This document shows, one piece after another, positions 46,535 to 58,496 of a stretch of 64,000 nucleotides of DNA. The DNA is from Symsagittifera roscoffensis (lineage: Eukaryota > Xenacoelomorpha > Acoela > Convolutidae), in assembly GCF_963678635.1 (NCBI RefSeq), contig NC_087062.1, forward strand, positions 23,766,177 through 23,830,176, written 5' to 3'. Within the stretch, counting starts at the first letter, position 1; every line of letters starts with the position of its first letter. Below the pieces are notes generated by a model that searched no databases, was not told the DNA's origin, and worked only from the letters and a program-made list of their open reading frames with translations. Made by a program: the position numbers and the translations under genes.

Positions 46535-47848
46535 GCTCAAACGGCCTTTGAGAACATAAAGCGGGAACTGTGCTAAGCGCCAGTGCTATGCATGCCTACT
46601 GAAAAGGGCATGTATGTTCTTGACACAGACGCATCAGTAGTAGCGATCTCGGGAATACTGCATCAGGAGCAGGAATGGAATGGAAGAACCGTTCTCCGTC
46701 CCATTGCATATGGCAGTAAGGTGTTAAGTGACACCGAGATGAAATAGGGTGCACCAAAAGCAGAAATGTTTGCAGAGGTCACGTTTGTGGAAAAGTACCG
46801 CGCATACTTGGGGAGCGCTCCCCTTAAGTTACGCGTGGACAACAGGGCGTTATCCTGGTTGAAGACATACTCGATGGATCAGAGTTATATTGGTAGGTGG
46901 AAAGTAAGATTATATGGCTACCACATGATAATCGAGAACAGGATGCGTGACAAACACCTCAGCAAGAAAACCGAAATGTACGAAAGGTTAGAACAGAAAC
47001 AAGCCAATCAGGCAGAAATCAAGGAAGGATTCTCGTTTCTGGATAAAGAAACTTATGAAGCGCTTCCCTTGACGAGATGGTTGGACAAATCTGGACATCC
47101 AAAACCAGGACATCCCGAGTTACCTGTAGAGAAAGCAGCCGAGCTAAAGATTCTATCCAAGAAGGACCCAGTGCCCTTGGACCTGTTGCTGCGTTCGAAC
47201 CTGGTCCAGCAGGAACTCTCTCGCATGGACATTAACAGCCTCTCACTATTGGATAAAACGGTGCAGGTCACACCGCAAGTGATGCATTTGCTGGGTGGAT
47301 TGTTAGAGAGAGAAGTGACCAGAGATGACCCCGAGTGGGCAGCAGCAGTGGCATCACTGACAGTCAGTGAGAAGGTGAAGATCATGCTGTCCAGACGACA
47401 ACACAAAGAGAACGAGAGGGATTGTAGGACAATAGTTCAGCAACTAGTATCCTCGATACCACACGACGTTTTAACCAGTACTTCATACGGTCGGAAAGAA
47501 CAGGGGAACAATACACAAAAGAAAACCGTTGCCTTTGAGGACCAGGATAAAGAAGGTGAGAAGGTTGAACGAAACCTGGTGCAAGATTGTTTGTCCGGGG
47601 AGTCTGATGTATATGAAAAAGTTTCTGATGAGAAACAGGACCTGGAGAATAAAGTTTTGTCAGGGGAGTTCAAATGGATGCGAAGAAGGCACAGAACTGA
47701 CCCAGGAGATGGTCCAGACTCCGTCACAGACTCTTCAAATGTTGACAATTCCCGAAACTCAGGAATTGACACCTACTCAGACAGGAACTCGAGCTCGGGA
47801 TCGGAACTGTCAGAACTTGCGATCCACACAAAACTAGTGGAAACTTGA
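46535..47848 (+). pseudogene. RNase H and linker of the giant element
   Basis: RNase H landmarks: MYVLDTDASVVAISGILHQE, IAYGSKVLSDTEMK (then a stop at 46745), FAEVTFVEKYRAYLG, RVDNRALSWL. From about 47050 to 47848 a polar linker of some 260 residues with acidic and serine-rich stretches joins RNase H to integrase; I recognise no domain in it. Stops also at about 46573. Confidence 0.7.
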
Positions 47849-48271
47849 GCAAGGGATCTCGATAGAGAGGTATATCAAGACCCTGACAGTGATCGCTACC
47901 TTATACTAAGCGAAAGAGTCTTTGACAATGCAGCGGATGATCTGGAAACAATAGCAGTATCGAAACGTTCGATGAGCCTGTTGCCACAAAAATAGGTAGT
48001 CAGGACTGATCTTCAGCCATTCTAACAGGAAACACAGCCATTGGCAAAGATTTGATGCGTTAAGATGGAAGACATGCATCAGCCCAATGAGCTGAATAGT
48101 CAAATGAGGGTCATGAAGACGTACTTGAAGGCGAGATACAGACTCTCCGACCTACTAAGAGCGCAGAAAAATGACCGCATGACAAGCAACCTCAAAAGGT
48201 AGATCGAAAATGGTTCTCCAGACAAAGGAGACCTCGAGGAAGACAGTTATCGCATTCTGCGACATTACTTT

Positions 48272-49241
48272 ATGCAGAAAGAGGGAAGGTTGTACTTGAA
48301 CAAGGACGGGATAGTGGCTTGCAAGAGAAGAGATGAAGACAAAGTCCTATACAAGTATAACGCGATAGTGTTGCCTCAACTCTATCAGACAGAACTTTTA
48401 TTCAGGTCGCATGATCAGATGGGCCATCAGGGGATCGACAAAGTATATCAGAGGATCCTGAAGCGCTTTGAGTGGCCTGGATTGAAAAATGCATTTGAGA
48501 AATGAATAACAGCTTGTCTATCAGGGCGGCAGGTCAAGGATCCAAGGAAATTGCTATTTCCTTTACAGTCTATCGAGACATCTGAATTCAACGAGGTTGT
48601 GCAGATTGATCACCAAAAGCGCAAGCTCAGTCAACGACATACCATCCACAGACAAATGGCTTAGTGAAAAGGCAGAATCGAACGTTAGTGTCGATGCTGA
48701 GGGTATATTGTTCCAGGTACATGACCAATTGGGACAGATATCTTCCGCAGGTGATGGGAGCTTACAAAAGCACACAACATTCCACCACCGGAGTCAGCCC
48801 ACACTTGATGCTAACTGGACACGAGAACTCTTTGCACTTGAACTTTTTCTACCCAGAGTATGAGGGGAAAAAACGTCTCCACAGGTCTACGTGAGGGATG
48901 TGATTAGACGCCAGCAGGAGTTGAACGACTTGTGTAGACGAAACACTCAGCAAGCACAGGCAAGGCAGAGGAAAATATTTGACAAGAGAGCAGTTGGTGC
49001 AAACATTTACTCGGTAGGAAACTACGTATGGGTATTTCAGAACGTTATACCACCAAAAGGAACGAAAAAGCTCCGAAAAAAGTGGAGGGGACCATTCATG
49101 ATTACGGAAGTGCACCAGGACAGACGCTTTTATAGACTGAGTACTGGCCGAGCCGCTCATTACGAAAACATTAAGCCACACAATCCATCGACAGAAGACT
49201 GGTGTATACCTGCAGACATGGAAGAGGGGATTGCCCAATGA
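48272..49241 (+). pseudogene. Integrase of the giant element (core deleted)
   Basis: N-terminal zinc-binding part RSHDQMGHQGIDKVYQRILK, with a stop at 48503 and CLSGRQ where the last zinc cysteine is expected. Then the start of the core (QIDHQK near 48610) jumps to the late-core block (VKRQNRTLVSMLRVYC near 48660). The stretch that should hold the second catalytic aspartate is missing, so roughly 90 residues were deleted. The C-terminal part is preserved: KKLRKKWRGPFMITEVHQ is a GPY/F-type module (48891-49241). Confidence 0.75.
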
Positions 49242-50487
49242 TGGACCCTGCTTGTGAGGTCAACGAGAAGGGCACCAGGGAAAAGAACGATGGAAACGAA
49301 ATCGTAGAGGAAGGAACAAGTACACCACTGGACCTGGATCCAAATGAGGTGATTGAAGCAGACGATGAAACTTTAGCCTACGGAGACGAGGACTGGCAAG
49401 ACCCTGAACAAAGGGAGGCTCCCAAGAACTTGGAACCGGATCTTCCGTTGACGATACAGACTCGACAGAATGACAAGACAAGACCCAGGAAAAGATATGA
49501 CCCTTACGGCGAAAATTTTGTAGTAGACAGGAAAGACCTAAGATAGGGGAAGATAGGGGAAGAAGTAGTGGGTCTAGAAGAAATAACTGTGTCGCAGGAC
49601 ATTGATATAATCGATGATCACGACGAGGAGTGGATCGAGACCGGTTGAAACCCGAGGTAGAATTCGACGACGAGCAACAGCAATCCTACGAACAAGAATT
49701 GACAAAACTGCGTGTCTTGAAGTGGTTGAACGAAATGACGTCGGACCCAGAGGAGACCAGAGTCACGATTCAAGACGTAGATCGTGAAAGCATGAAATAC
49801 ATCAAGACCGAACGAGATGATCCTTCCTGGGCTGCCCAGGAAGGACAACTACTCATTCCAGCTTCTAACCTCGACTTGATACCCGGTATGCGATCGACGG
49901 GGACGTCGATGGATATTTTTGTCCGGGGAGTGGGGGTAGGACTTACCCACACTGAAAACTTACTAATAAAAAAATTGAGAATAGTAAGAGAAACAGGGGG
50001 TTTAGAAGCAGAAACAGGCGAAGACCCAAAGAAACCGGACATAGGGAGGGTAGTTGAGTCATATTTTAACTTACCAAATGAATATTCAAGTAGCATAATA
50101 CTAACAGATAGCAATTTCATACTCACAAATAGAACATGTGCGATAGCAATCACAGCAGACATGAGTTTTAAGACAGCGTTATCAGCAGAATTTAAGAGAG
50201 AATATAAAAACATAGAATTCCTTTGGAAGCAAAGACCAGGATTAGGGGGCGTAGCAGCCTTGCCTCCGGCGGCATCACAGATACCGGGAAAGTATTCATG
50301 CTTCTTGGTGACGAGGCTGAGAGACTTCCTTGTGGAAAGAGAAGTGAAGGAGCTTTCGCTTCCAGTGTACGATCCAAACAGAGGACGACTGCATCCACGG
50401 GAGCTGTACACGCTAATACACGTAATCTTCTCTGATACTAATATACAAGTATACTTGCATAAGAAAATTTACTTAAGTATAGGCTAA
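49202..50487 (+). pseudogene. Pol C-terminal extension with macro-like domain
   Basis: After integrase the frame continues as an acidic linker (49202-49546, broken by stops and a shift near 49640) into an open stretch of 285 codons (49630-50487). Its residues about 150-280 resemble an OARD1/C6orf130-type macro domain: CAIAITADMSFKTALSAEFK in the position of the ADP-ribose-contacting segment, PGLGGVAALPP, GKYSCFLVTRL, then KELSLPVYDPNRGRL and LIHVIFSDTNIQVYL. Macro domains bind or remove ADP-ribose; some animal-virus macro domains counter host PARPs. The second glycine-rich loop is replaced by DPNRG, so activity is uncertain. Residues 1-150 are unrecognised. Confidence 0.55.
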
Positions 50488-50849
50488 ATTTAGGTGGCAC
50501 ACAGGGGGGCATCATACTAAATGTGTGTTGTTTGTGAGATGTGTTATGTGTTATGTTATGTGTTATGTTATGTAGACATAAGGGTAAGAAGGAGTTAGTG
50601 ACCACGAACAACTGAATGACAATCTTAGGAATAGATCCAAAGTTTGGACTGTCCAATTTTAGGTCGAATTCCAAAATTTTAGAAACTGATTGATTTTCGT
50701 AAACTTTAAGATCAAAATCTTTTTATCTGACTGTTTTAAATAAATTTTAATACAAAACTAGTGCAAAGTTGACAAGTGTGAGATTCGTGACCTCTTTTCT
50801 AGATCCTGATTGATCATTGAAACTATAATCAAATCAAAACCGAAAGAGA
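50488..50849. other. Spacer between Pol and the second coding region
   Basis: Non-coding, with a short TGTGTTATGTTATG tandem repeat at about 50520-50578. Could carry a splice site or promoter for the downstream frame; I see no decisive signal. Confidence 0.4.
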
Positions 50850-51709
50850 ATGGACAATTTCATTTTGGATGAAATGATGGACCTGGCAGAGGCATATGTA
50901 GGACCGATGGTAGATGCGATCTATCGTCGGCTAATGGATCGAGACTTCACTCTGGAGGACCCAGAGGTAGTCATGTTGCTGACCGCCTTGATAAACATCT
51001 TGGGGCATGACAACCTTGGGGACCGCCCACGGAAGTCCTATTGATGGCAGCATACAAAGAAAGAGGAGTGCTAGACCGCCCGAACATGAGAGTGATGAGG
51101 TGGAGAAACGGGGCTCTCTCAGGGAGTGACTTGGCGAACGAGCCTGGATTGGGAGTTTGGGGACCTTACCAACCAGGTGAGATGCCCTTGCCCACCAAGC
51201 CTAAGCCTGGGCTGAGAAGAATGCATCAGGAAATGAACAGCGAGGCTGCCTCGTCTAGTTCACCACTGAGAGTAGCTGTGCCACCAAAGAGGTCGAGAAT
51301 AAAAGAGGAGGTTCAAACGAACAAAACCATGCAAAATCTAGATGGGATGAAAGGCGAGCTGGAGACGACTAGAAAAGAGCTGGACGAGATGACCAAGACC
51401 ATGCTTACTACAGAAGAAAATAGGGATATGTGGAGGAAGTTGTTTGAAGACTGCAACGAGAAGCAGGATGAAGAGATAGAGCGCTTGAGGTGACAATTCA
51501 AGCAGCGATGATCGGAGCGTCTGTCGTTAACGGCAGTCGTAGAAAAAGTGATACCTACAAGGGATATTCCTCATGGGCAGTCCCCGATGGAACTCTTGAC
51601 GCCTCGAGAAATAAGTCAGACTACAGAAACGCGACTCCCGGCTGCAACTGGTTGAGTGACAATCCCGGACCCGAGTGATACCTTAGGTCACCCAGTCGTG
51701 GAATAGACG
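50850..51709 (+). pseudogene. N-terminal part of the post-pol protein
   Basis: Starts at an ATG at 50850 (MDNFILDEMMDLAEAYVGPM), shifts frame near 51040, then runs to 51493 through a proline-rich segment and a coiled-coil-like stretch (GMKGELETTRKELDEMTKTM, about 51340-51490). A TGA at 51491 and two more stops (near 51653 and 51707) separate it from the SGNH-like region in the same frame, so I read it as the beginning of one long protein. Confidence 0.55.
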
Positions 51710-53197
51710 ATGAGGAAGCTGATAGAGACAGCTGGACGACTAGTGGCCAACAGGAATGCACCAGGTTCCGGGGTGACTGCACCCTATGGAACAATCGTCG
51801 ACACGGGCAGAGTACAAACGAGGAACTCCAAGATCCCAGACAGGAAAATCCGAGGGATGCCGGCAAAGAAAGTGTCCCCAGTGATTGATGTACAGAAGAA
51901 CAATCAGTTGAAGTATAACTTCACAGGAGTTCCGGATACGGATCCGAGAGCCTGCTTCAATCGAGTGACCTGGCACCCAGCAGTAAACCTGCAGCAACCG
52001 CCACTTGGGGCATCAAATCTGATACTCGGAGACAGCTTGGTCAGAGTGCTCCGAAATTTGAGGACTTCCTGGATCACCACGGTGATGGCGTTTGGAGGCG
52101 CAACGATAGCCCAGTTATTTCGGATGGTGGAGCTGATGAGCCCAGGGAGAATCCCTCACATAATGATACTAGTAGGGACAAACAACATCTCGAGAAGCTC
52201 AGATGAGGAAGAAGCACGATGGGAATCGATGATGGTGTGCCGATTTACTACTCTCTGGCAGAAGTTAAACTGCGCGGTACTGACCGTCTGCACTGCACCA
52301 ATGAGCACGAAGATGTTGACAGCGGCAGGGAGGAGACATAATGGAGGAGTAATCAGGTGGAACAACATCCTGAGGAATCTTGCAAGTCGGAATGCCGGAA
52401 GGATGGTCCTTATTGATATTGAGCATGAGCTGAGAGCTATGGATCAGGCGAGACTGATCACTAAAAGCATCCACTTTGACACCATCGAGGGACAAGATTG
52501 GTTGAACAGAGTCTTCCATGAGCGATTAGACGTAATGGAAGTAGAACTCTTTGACACGGGAGTACTGAAGAAGGAAGAGACACCGAATAAACCAGCGATT
52601 TCAACATTTGTGCCTCTTAACCTGGAAACACGTTTGGGAGCGGTCCCAGCCGTGACCATCTATTGGCGGCAAAGCTGCAGCGAACCCGGGCACAGGACGG
52701 ACGTACAAGATCGATTGGGGGAAGCGCTATTGAGAAGAACCACCAATCCTAGACGAAGACTAGGGCCTGTCAACTCGACAGCGGAAACGACCAGCACCTC
52801 TAGATCGGATACGAGATCAGAGACGACGAGCACCAGTCGAGAGGAGCGACGCCCAAACAGAAGCTCTCTGATGTGGTCGAGGCCCATACCTTATCCCTGG
52901 CATATAAATAAGGATGATCTAACGAAACTGAATCTTCAGACGGTGAGCTTTAGCTTTACAGCAGATGCCATGAGGATGTTGAATGGAGCGAGGTTATCTG
53001 TCAGCGGACTGTACTCGATAACAGGAGTGGACTGGTTGATAGCTGCCGGCATGAATTTCAGCTCCACAACTGCCTTGAGGTTTGCCGACCTAGAGGGACT
53101 GCCCTCGAACAATACAATGGGTGCAGTGAATGCAAGACCGTTACAAGACGTGAAACTGAATCACGATGAAGGAAATCGAGAAGAGAGACCTGGATGA
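51710..53197 (+). CDS. SGNH/GDSL hydrolase-like protein of the giant element
   Basis: 495 open codons, though not an authentic start: the same frame continues upstream through stops. SGNH blocks: LILGDSLVRVL (nucleophile S109), AFGGATIAQLF (block II glycine), MILVGTNNISR (block III Asn about 158) and SIHFDTIEGQDWL (block V His 255). The aspartate usually three residues before that histidine is a lysine. The segment after 280 includes Ser/Thr/Arg-rich sequence and FSFTADAMRMLNGARLSVSG, which I do not recognise. SGNH folds include esterases and acetylhydrolases; esterase domains are known in some LINEs and in viral haemagglutinin-esterases. Role here unknown. It ends in TGA directly before the next frame, same phase, so both may be one protein. 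Confidence 0.65.
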   Translation: MRKLIETAGRLVANRNAPGSGVTAPYGTIVDTGRVQTRNSKIPDRKIRGMPAKKVSPVIDVQKNNQLKYNFTGVPDTDPRACFNRVTWHPAVNLQQPPLGASNLILGDSLVRVLRNLRTSWITTVMAFGGATIAQLFRMVELMSPGRIPHIMILVGTNNISRSSDEEEARWESMMVCRFTTLWQKLNCAVLTVCTAPMSTKMLTAAGRRHNGGVIRWNNILRNLASRNAGRMVLIDIEHELRAMDQARLITKSIHFDTIEGQDWLNRVFHERLDVMEVELFDTGVLKKEETPNKPAISTFVPLNLETRLGAVPAVTIYWRQSCSEPGHRTDVQDRLGEALLRRTTNPRRRLGPVNSTAETTSTSRSDTRSETTSTSREERRPNRSSLMWSRPIPYPWHINKDDLTKLNLQTVSFSFTADAMRMLNGARLSVSGLYSITGVDWLIAAGMNFSSTTALRFADLEGLPSNNTMGAVNARPLQDVKLNHDEGNREERPG

Positions 53198-53230
53198 TTC
53201 CTGATAACGAGGGCGCCGATTGGACAACAT

Positions 53231-56039
53231 GTGAAGATGTTCAGGCAGGTGAAAGCACCCCAAGGCCATGTGAAAGAAAGGGCGTACCCGAAACAAGTGA
53301 ATCAGGAAGGTGATGTTCAGAGATACGGTGGGTTGCAGGCGATAGAGAAAGACGAAACCATCTTTGCTATATACGACAAGGCAGAATTGAGGAAGGCCAA
53401 AATCAAGATAGCCGCGAACTCAGACTTCGTATATACCTCCAAGTCTCTGTTTTGGCCTGACGTAATAATGTTGGCAGCGGTTGATCTAGACCTAACACAA
53501 TCCGTGTCGATGGCGATCGGAGTGCAAAGGCAGACAGATATGAACCCAATCACAATTGTGTTCGCTGGCATCAATGACCATCTACATAGCAGAGGTTTCC
53601 TGATCAGACCCAGAGAGCCTACGACAGCCGAAGCCGCTGTATGGCCAGCGATAAAAGATATCCTCGAGTCAATGGGTGAAATAGTGGATACCCTGGAAGA
53701 AGGTTCCTTCACCAAGATAACACCGAGAGCCGTGTTCGCGCTGTCTCCGGGGTATGGACGTCTCCCGGATGGACTAAAGTTCGTGTATGCGATTGTGGCT
53801 TTGCTCTCGGAAGGGAAATATGATGTGATCATATCGGCCCCAAATCGTGAGATAGAAATGGAGAACCTGAGTCCACTCAGGGCTGAACTACCTGCGGTGT
53901 GGTCGGATACCTCGAATGCGATGAGAGGATTCAAGGACCACTCACTACACATGCTAGTGTTGGACGAAGTGCTGGGGTTGGAACTGTCCAACTACAGTCG
54001 ACAGCTGATGTTGAAGCCAGGAATAGATGACGACCATCGAGTAATTGTGGCGTTGTCGAATGGCTTATGTTTTCGAGGAATGGACATAAAGGAGGAAGGA
54101 GAGAGAAGAAAGAACTCCAAGGATACCAGAGCTCACTTGGAAGCGACGGTTTTGAGAACCAAACCAGAGGCTAACCAGTGGCTACACCTAAATCCTCGAG
54201 TAGCGGCGTTGGTTGCGGATGATTTTGAGCAAGGCCCAGTGATGCTCAGGAAGATCCATGCCTACCTAGTGAAGGAGGTGAACCTGGCCGAAAATGCCGA
54301 GGAGAAGGCAGTCGAGTTTGTAAACAGAGTGTGCCAAGTGACCCTCGAAACTTTCTGGATTCAGAAGGTGAGGGGGGAAGAAGGCTTTGACCGGACTGAT
54401 AGCAAGCTGGAAGGGCTAGGAGCCGGATTGACCGCGTTCTTCTTGGCAAAAGTCTATCCAAAACTCTCTCGATATTTGATAAAAGAATTTCTCCAAGCAG
54501 TGGTGGAAGTATCAATTGTTGAAATACTAGCCTTGTTTGTCACGTTTGGAGCAGAGAACTTCGTAAAAGTACCAATTGTGTTGCTCACCGAAGGAATTCA
54601 AAACCTGCGATTAGATGGACTTCTAACGTTGATTGCAATAGCGCATGGAAACTTGGGAGGATTGATGAATCTGACGCGCTACCCAGAGCAGATGAGAGAG
54701 AATGTGAGGAAATTCGACGTGATGAAAGCGAAAACGGAAACGGAACTGATCGCAGATTGCCATGGAGGCACCGAGGTGAATCTAGTGACTGCACTAGGAT
54801 TCTACAGCATGTTTGGTTCTTTAGAGTCACTATTGAATCTAGAACAGAAACATGAGATGGTCACGGCCATCAGTGTAAAAGTGTTACCACGAGTTTTGCA
54901 CACTGAGCAAAAGCACATAGGAAAGTGGAGGGAATCGATCGAGGCGGAAATGAACATCCGACACAGTGAAATTTATCGCAGACCATCGGGAGCGCGATAT
55001 TTGGTGGGATCGACATCAGCTCCAATGTGCAAGAGCAGATACCCAGTGCATTTCGTAGCTGTGGATGTAAAAAGTACGAGAACGATTGTGGATCAGGCCT
55101 TCTCAGTGCCAAAGTGTGTAAGACTAGCGATAATGTCGGAAAAGTCTTATGAGTTACTGTGCAAAATGTTCTCAGCAGTTCCAGAGAGAACTATGGAGGA
55201 GTTAGAATTGATACTGGGAAAGAAGTTCATGGGATACTTCAGGGGGAACTTCAGTGACTTTGAAAGACAAAAACAGAGAGGATCAACCGTTACGAATTTT
55301 AACACAGTAGATGAGAATGATGAAGTCCACCGAGTGACGACGGAAGTGAAACCACTACTGGAAGCTTCGGGAAAGCGGAATTGGAGAAGCATCATGTTAA
55401 CACATGACGAGTTTCCCTACCATTTCTTGCTGCAAACATGGTGGTACCCCGGGCGTAGTAATCTAGTGTTGATCTGGGACTGTGGAGAGCTGCTCTCCAT
55501 GGGTTTACCAGACTCATCACGCCCCATAACGATAGTGATAGTGGGAGTTATGATGGCGATACGATGGCTGGAGGCTCATGTGAAGGAGAACAATAGACAG
55601 GAGGCACCAACGAGAGAAAAATTGCAGAAATTGGATTGTCTAAAAGATTTAGATCTTTTTGAGACAATGTGCAAGGTTCTGAACTTTCCGATGGAAGTGA
55701 AAAAGATTTGGGCAATAAGACGAATGATGCCATGGCTTAGAGCCAACATGACTGCATGGTTGTACGAATATGACAAGAAGCACGAAGCACGGCAGAGTGT
55801 ACAGTGCGTATCAGCTGGACATTGGAGCAGGAGCTTTCAAGCGAGCTTTTGTAACTCATCGGAATGCGGTGACCACCGCCGTAAAGAGAATCTCCAGGAT
55901 GAGTGAACGTGATGGAAGGGAGAAAGAAGAGACGTTGAAGGAAGATTTGGAGAGAAACGTGACGTTGTGTCTCCACAACAGCTTCTGCAGGAACAAAGAA
56001 TCTAACGTTGACCCCTACCTTGTTGTAAGCAAAGGGTAG
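53231..56039 (+). pseudogene. Large post-pol protein of unknown function
   Basis: Open from about 53200 to 55906 in the same frame as the SGNH-like region (separated by one TGA), then shifted near 55790 into a frame ending at 56039 (GAGAFKRAFVTHRNAVTTAV, then a basic/acidic tail). The first 250 residues hold TIVFAGINDHLHSRG and YDVIISAPNREIEMENL, which might be a second, degenerate SGNH-like fold (block III-like GIND). Residues about 420-480 are hydrophobic (IVEILALFVTFGAENF). The rest is mainly helical-looking with no known domain. The copied 3' part at 57908-58496 repeats the last 200 residues with the same frameshift. Confidence 0.6.
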
Positions 56040-56989
56040 AAGAGCAGAATTGTTGGAGGACTGCTTCCAACAGCGTCAGAATAGCTACCGATATGTTGCA
56101 AGAAACAGAAACTGAAAGCGCGGAGTCAATATCGCAGGGGGAGGAGATGGAGCATTGACAAATGGCCGGAAAACAAGATGCGAAAAGAAAGAAATTTTGA
56201 AGAATTTAGAAGTTTTAGAACTTCTAAATTACAAAAAAAGAAGAACCAAAGAAGTGGCGAAAGAGAAGGAGTATAAAAGAATTGTTTTTATATGTGTGAC
56301 AAAAAAAACTCAAGTGAGAAACTAAGCAACCAAGTTGTAATTGAAACTGAAAGAAAACATTTAGTTGAGTTTTGAACATTAAAGAATTTGTTGCATTTAT
56401 AAATTTGCATTTTGATTTTAGTTAGTGGCTTTAGAGACACTTACTATTTATTTAGGAAGGCTTGAGTGAAGAGTATATTTAAATAATCTAGCCTGCATGA
56501 TTGTTTTTAATCAATTAGGACGACTGATCACTTTGTGGTGACATGAAAGGCTTGGGTAATCTCTTGAAGAGGGAGATTGTTTCATTGTTCTTTCTAACCA
56601 CAGAGTTCCTTAATTTTAATATTCAAGACCAATAACAACTAAAATTTCCGAAGGGAAGAAGCATAGTAGGATAATTTTAGCTTGTTGGTTGGCATGACTG
56701 TCCTGCAAACTAACACTTTTTAAAACCTAGGAGAAAAAGTTTTAAATCAGGGCATTGACATTGGAAGTCAGAAAAAATGTTTTATCTTAAGTCATATCCT
56801 CGAAAGTGCAGATTAATGAAAGAATTTGGAAGGCTATAGTGATGTAGAATGATGCCATTTAAATTCTGCTGTGAGTCGATATGACGTGAAGAAAAGTGAT
56901 TTAGTGCATTTTGTAAATTCTGTTCGATGGCACTGTACCATTTTTACGAACATTGCGAGATTCAATGGGGACATTGACCGGGCTACCCG
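56040..56989. other. 3' untranslated region of the giant element
   Basis: About 950 bases between the last coding sequence and the 3' LTR. Contains GAGTATAAAAG (56268), a palindromic TTTAGAAGTTTTAGAACTTCTAAA near 56207-56230, and no clear polypurine tract next to the LTR. Confidence 0.5.
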
Positions 56990-57900
56990 TTCGACATTCG
57001 ACCAGAATAGACGAAAAAGCAATTTCGATTTATTAGCAGCTAACCTTCCGAATTGGCAGTTCAAGAGGATTAACAGTGTTATTCAGACGATTAGACGAAT
57101 CGTGAAGGCTAGATTATTCTGGTATTTTAATTTTTTAAAATTTCGATTGATGACGTCATATTTCTGAGAAACGTCAAAAACGAGCATTTTGGAAGAAATC
57201 TGAAATAAAATAGAACAACAATAATTGCGACGGCGACAACAAGGATAATCGCGATAAAAAACAATAACGAGAATTGAACGAATAGCAGAGTTAGCAGAGA
57301 CCGCTCCGAGTTGCAACGATTGTGTCGTTACAATCGTTGCGAGGCCATTCACAACAACGGTGAAGGGTAGAAATCAGCCTTCCGGAGAGGAAATAAGGGT
57401 ATTATTTCCACGTATTCAGGAATTCGGAGGGGTCTCGGGACTTGAACTTAAACTATTTTATACAAAATTTTAGCTACTCGATTATGTCCTGAATTGAATT
57501 TAATTAACATTTGAATTCATTTTCTGACGTTGAGAAGCTAGGAGTTAAGGGGAAGGGTTGATCCATCTTCGATGGAGATGATGATTTCTATCTACTGAAC
57601 AAAATCAATAATAATGTAAAAAGTAGTAGTAGCCCTGTTTTTAGGAGTGACCTCGTGGTCTGGGGATACTGAGACCCAGCCATGAGCTCACTAATTTTGC
57701 ATGTACTTAGGTTAATTTGAGTGTTTTGACCGAAGCCGAAAGCAGTAACGTTTTTGACGACCCGATGTTAGAAAGACCATCAAAAGAACTGGCTTTGGTA
57801 GAGACGGTGAAAAACATGTACAGCTTTGTTTAGACGCTGGCCAGTCATTTTATAAATTAGCTTTATTTTCCGTCGATATGTACTTCCGGGCGAATGTTAC
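56990..57900 (+). repeat. 3' LTR of the giant element (first copy)
   Basis: Matches the 5' LTR from the GACATTCGACCAG landmark to GAATGTTACA. Followed by AAACCAC, the flank also found after the second copy. Its start is changed (TTCGAC instead of TGTGAC). Confidence 0.85.
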
Positions 57901-57907
57901 AAACCAC

Positions 57908-58496
57908 GGGCGTAGTAATCTGGTGTTGATCTGGGACTGTGGAGAGCTGCTCTCCATGGGTTTACCAGACTCATCACGCCCCATAACGATAGTGATAGTG
58001 GGAGTTATGATGGCGATACGATGGCTGGAGGCTCATGTGAAGGAGAACAATAGACAGGAGGCACCAACGAGAGAAAAATTGCAGAAATTGGATTGTCTAA
58101 AAGATTTAGATCTTTTTGAGACAATGTGCAAGGTTCTGAACTTTCCGATGGAAGTGAAAAAGATATGGGCAATAAGACGAATGATGCCATGGCTTAGAGC
58201 CAACATGACTGCATGGTTGTACGAATATGACAAGAAGCACGAAGCACGGCAGAGTGTACAGTGCGTATCAGCTGGACATTGGAGCAGGAGCTTTCAAGCG
58301 AGCTTTTGTAACTCATCGGAATGCGGTGACCACCGCCGTAAAGAGAATCTCCAGGATGAGTGAACGTGATGGAAGGGAGAAAGAAGAGACGTTGAAGGAA
58401 GATTTGGAGAGAAACGTGACGTTGTGTCTCCACAACAGCTTCTGCAGGAACAAAGAATCTAACGTTGACCCCTACCTTGTTGTAAGCAAAGGGTAG
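57908..58496 (+). pseudogene. Duplicated C-terminal fragment of the large post-pol protein
   Basis: Encodes GRSNLVLIWDCGELLSMGLP onward, same as the end of the frame at 53231-56039, including the same frame change near its end. It has no start of its own and begins next to an LTR, so it is a remnant. Confidence 0.85.
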
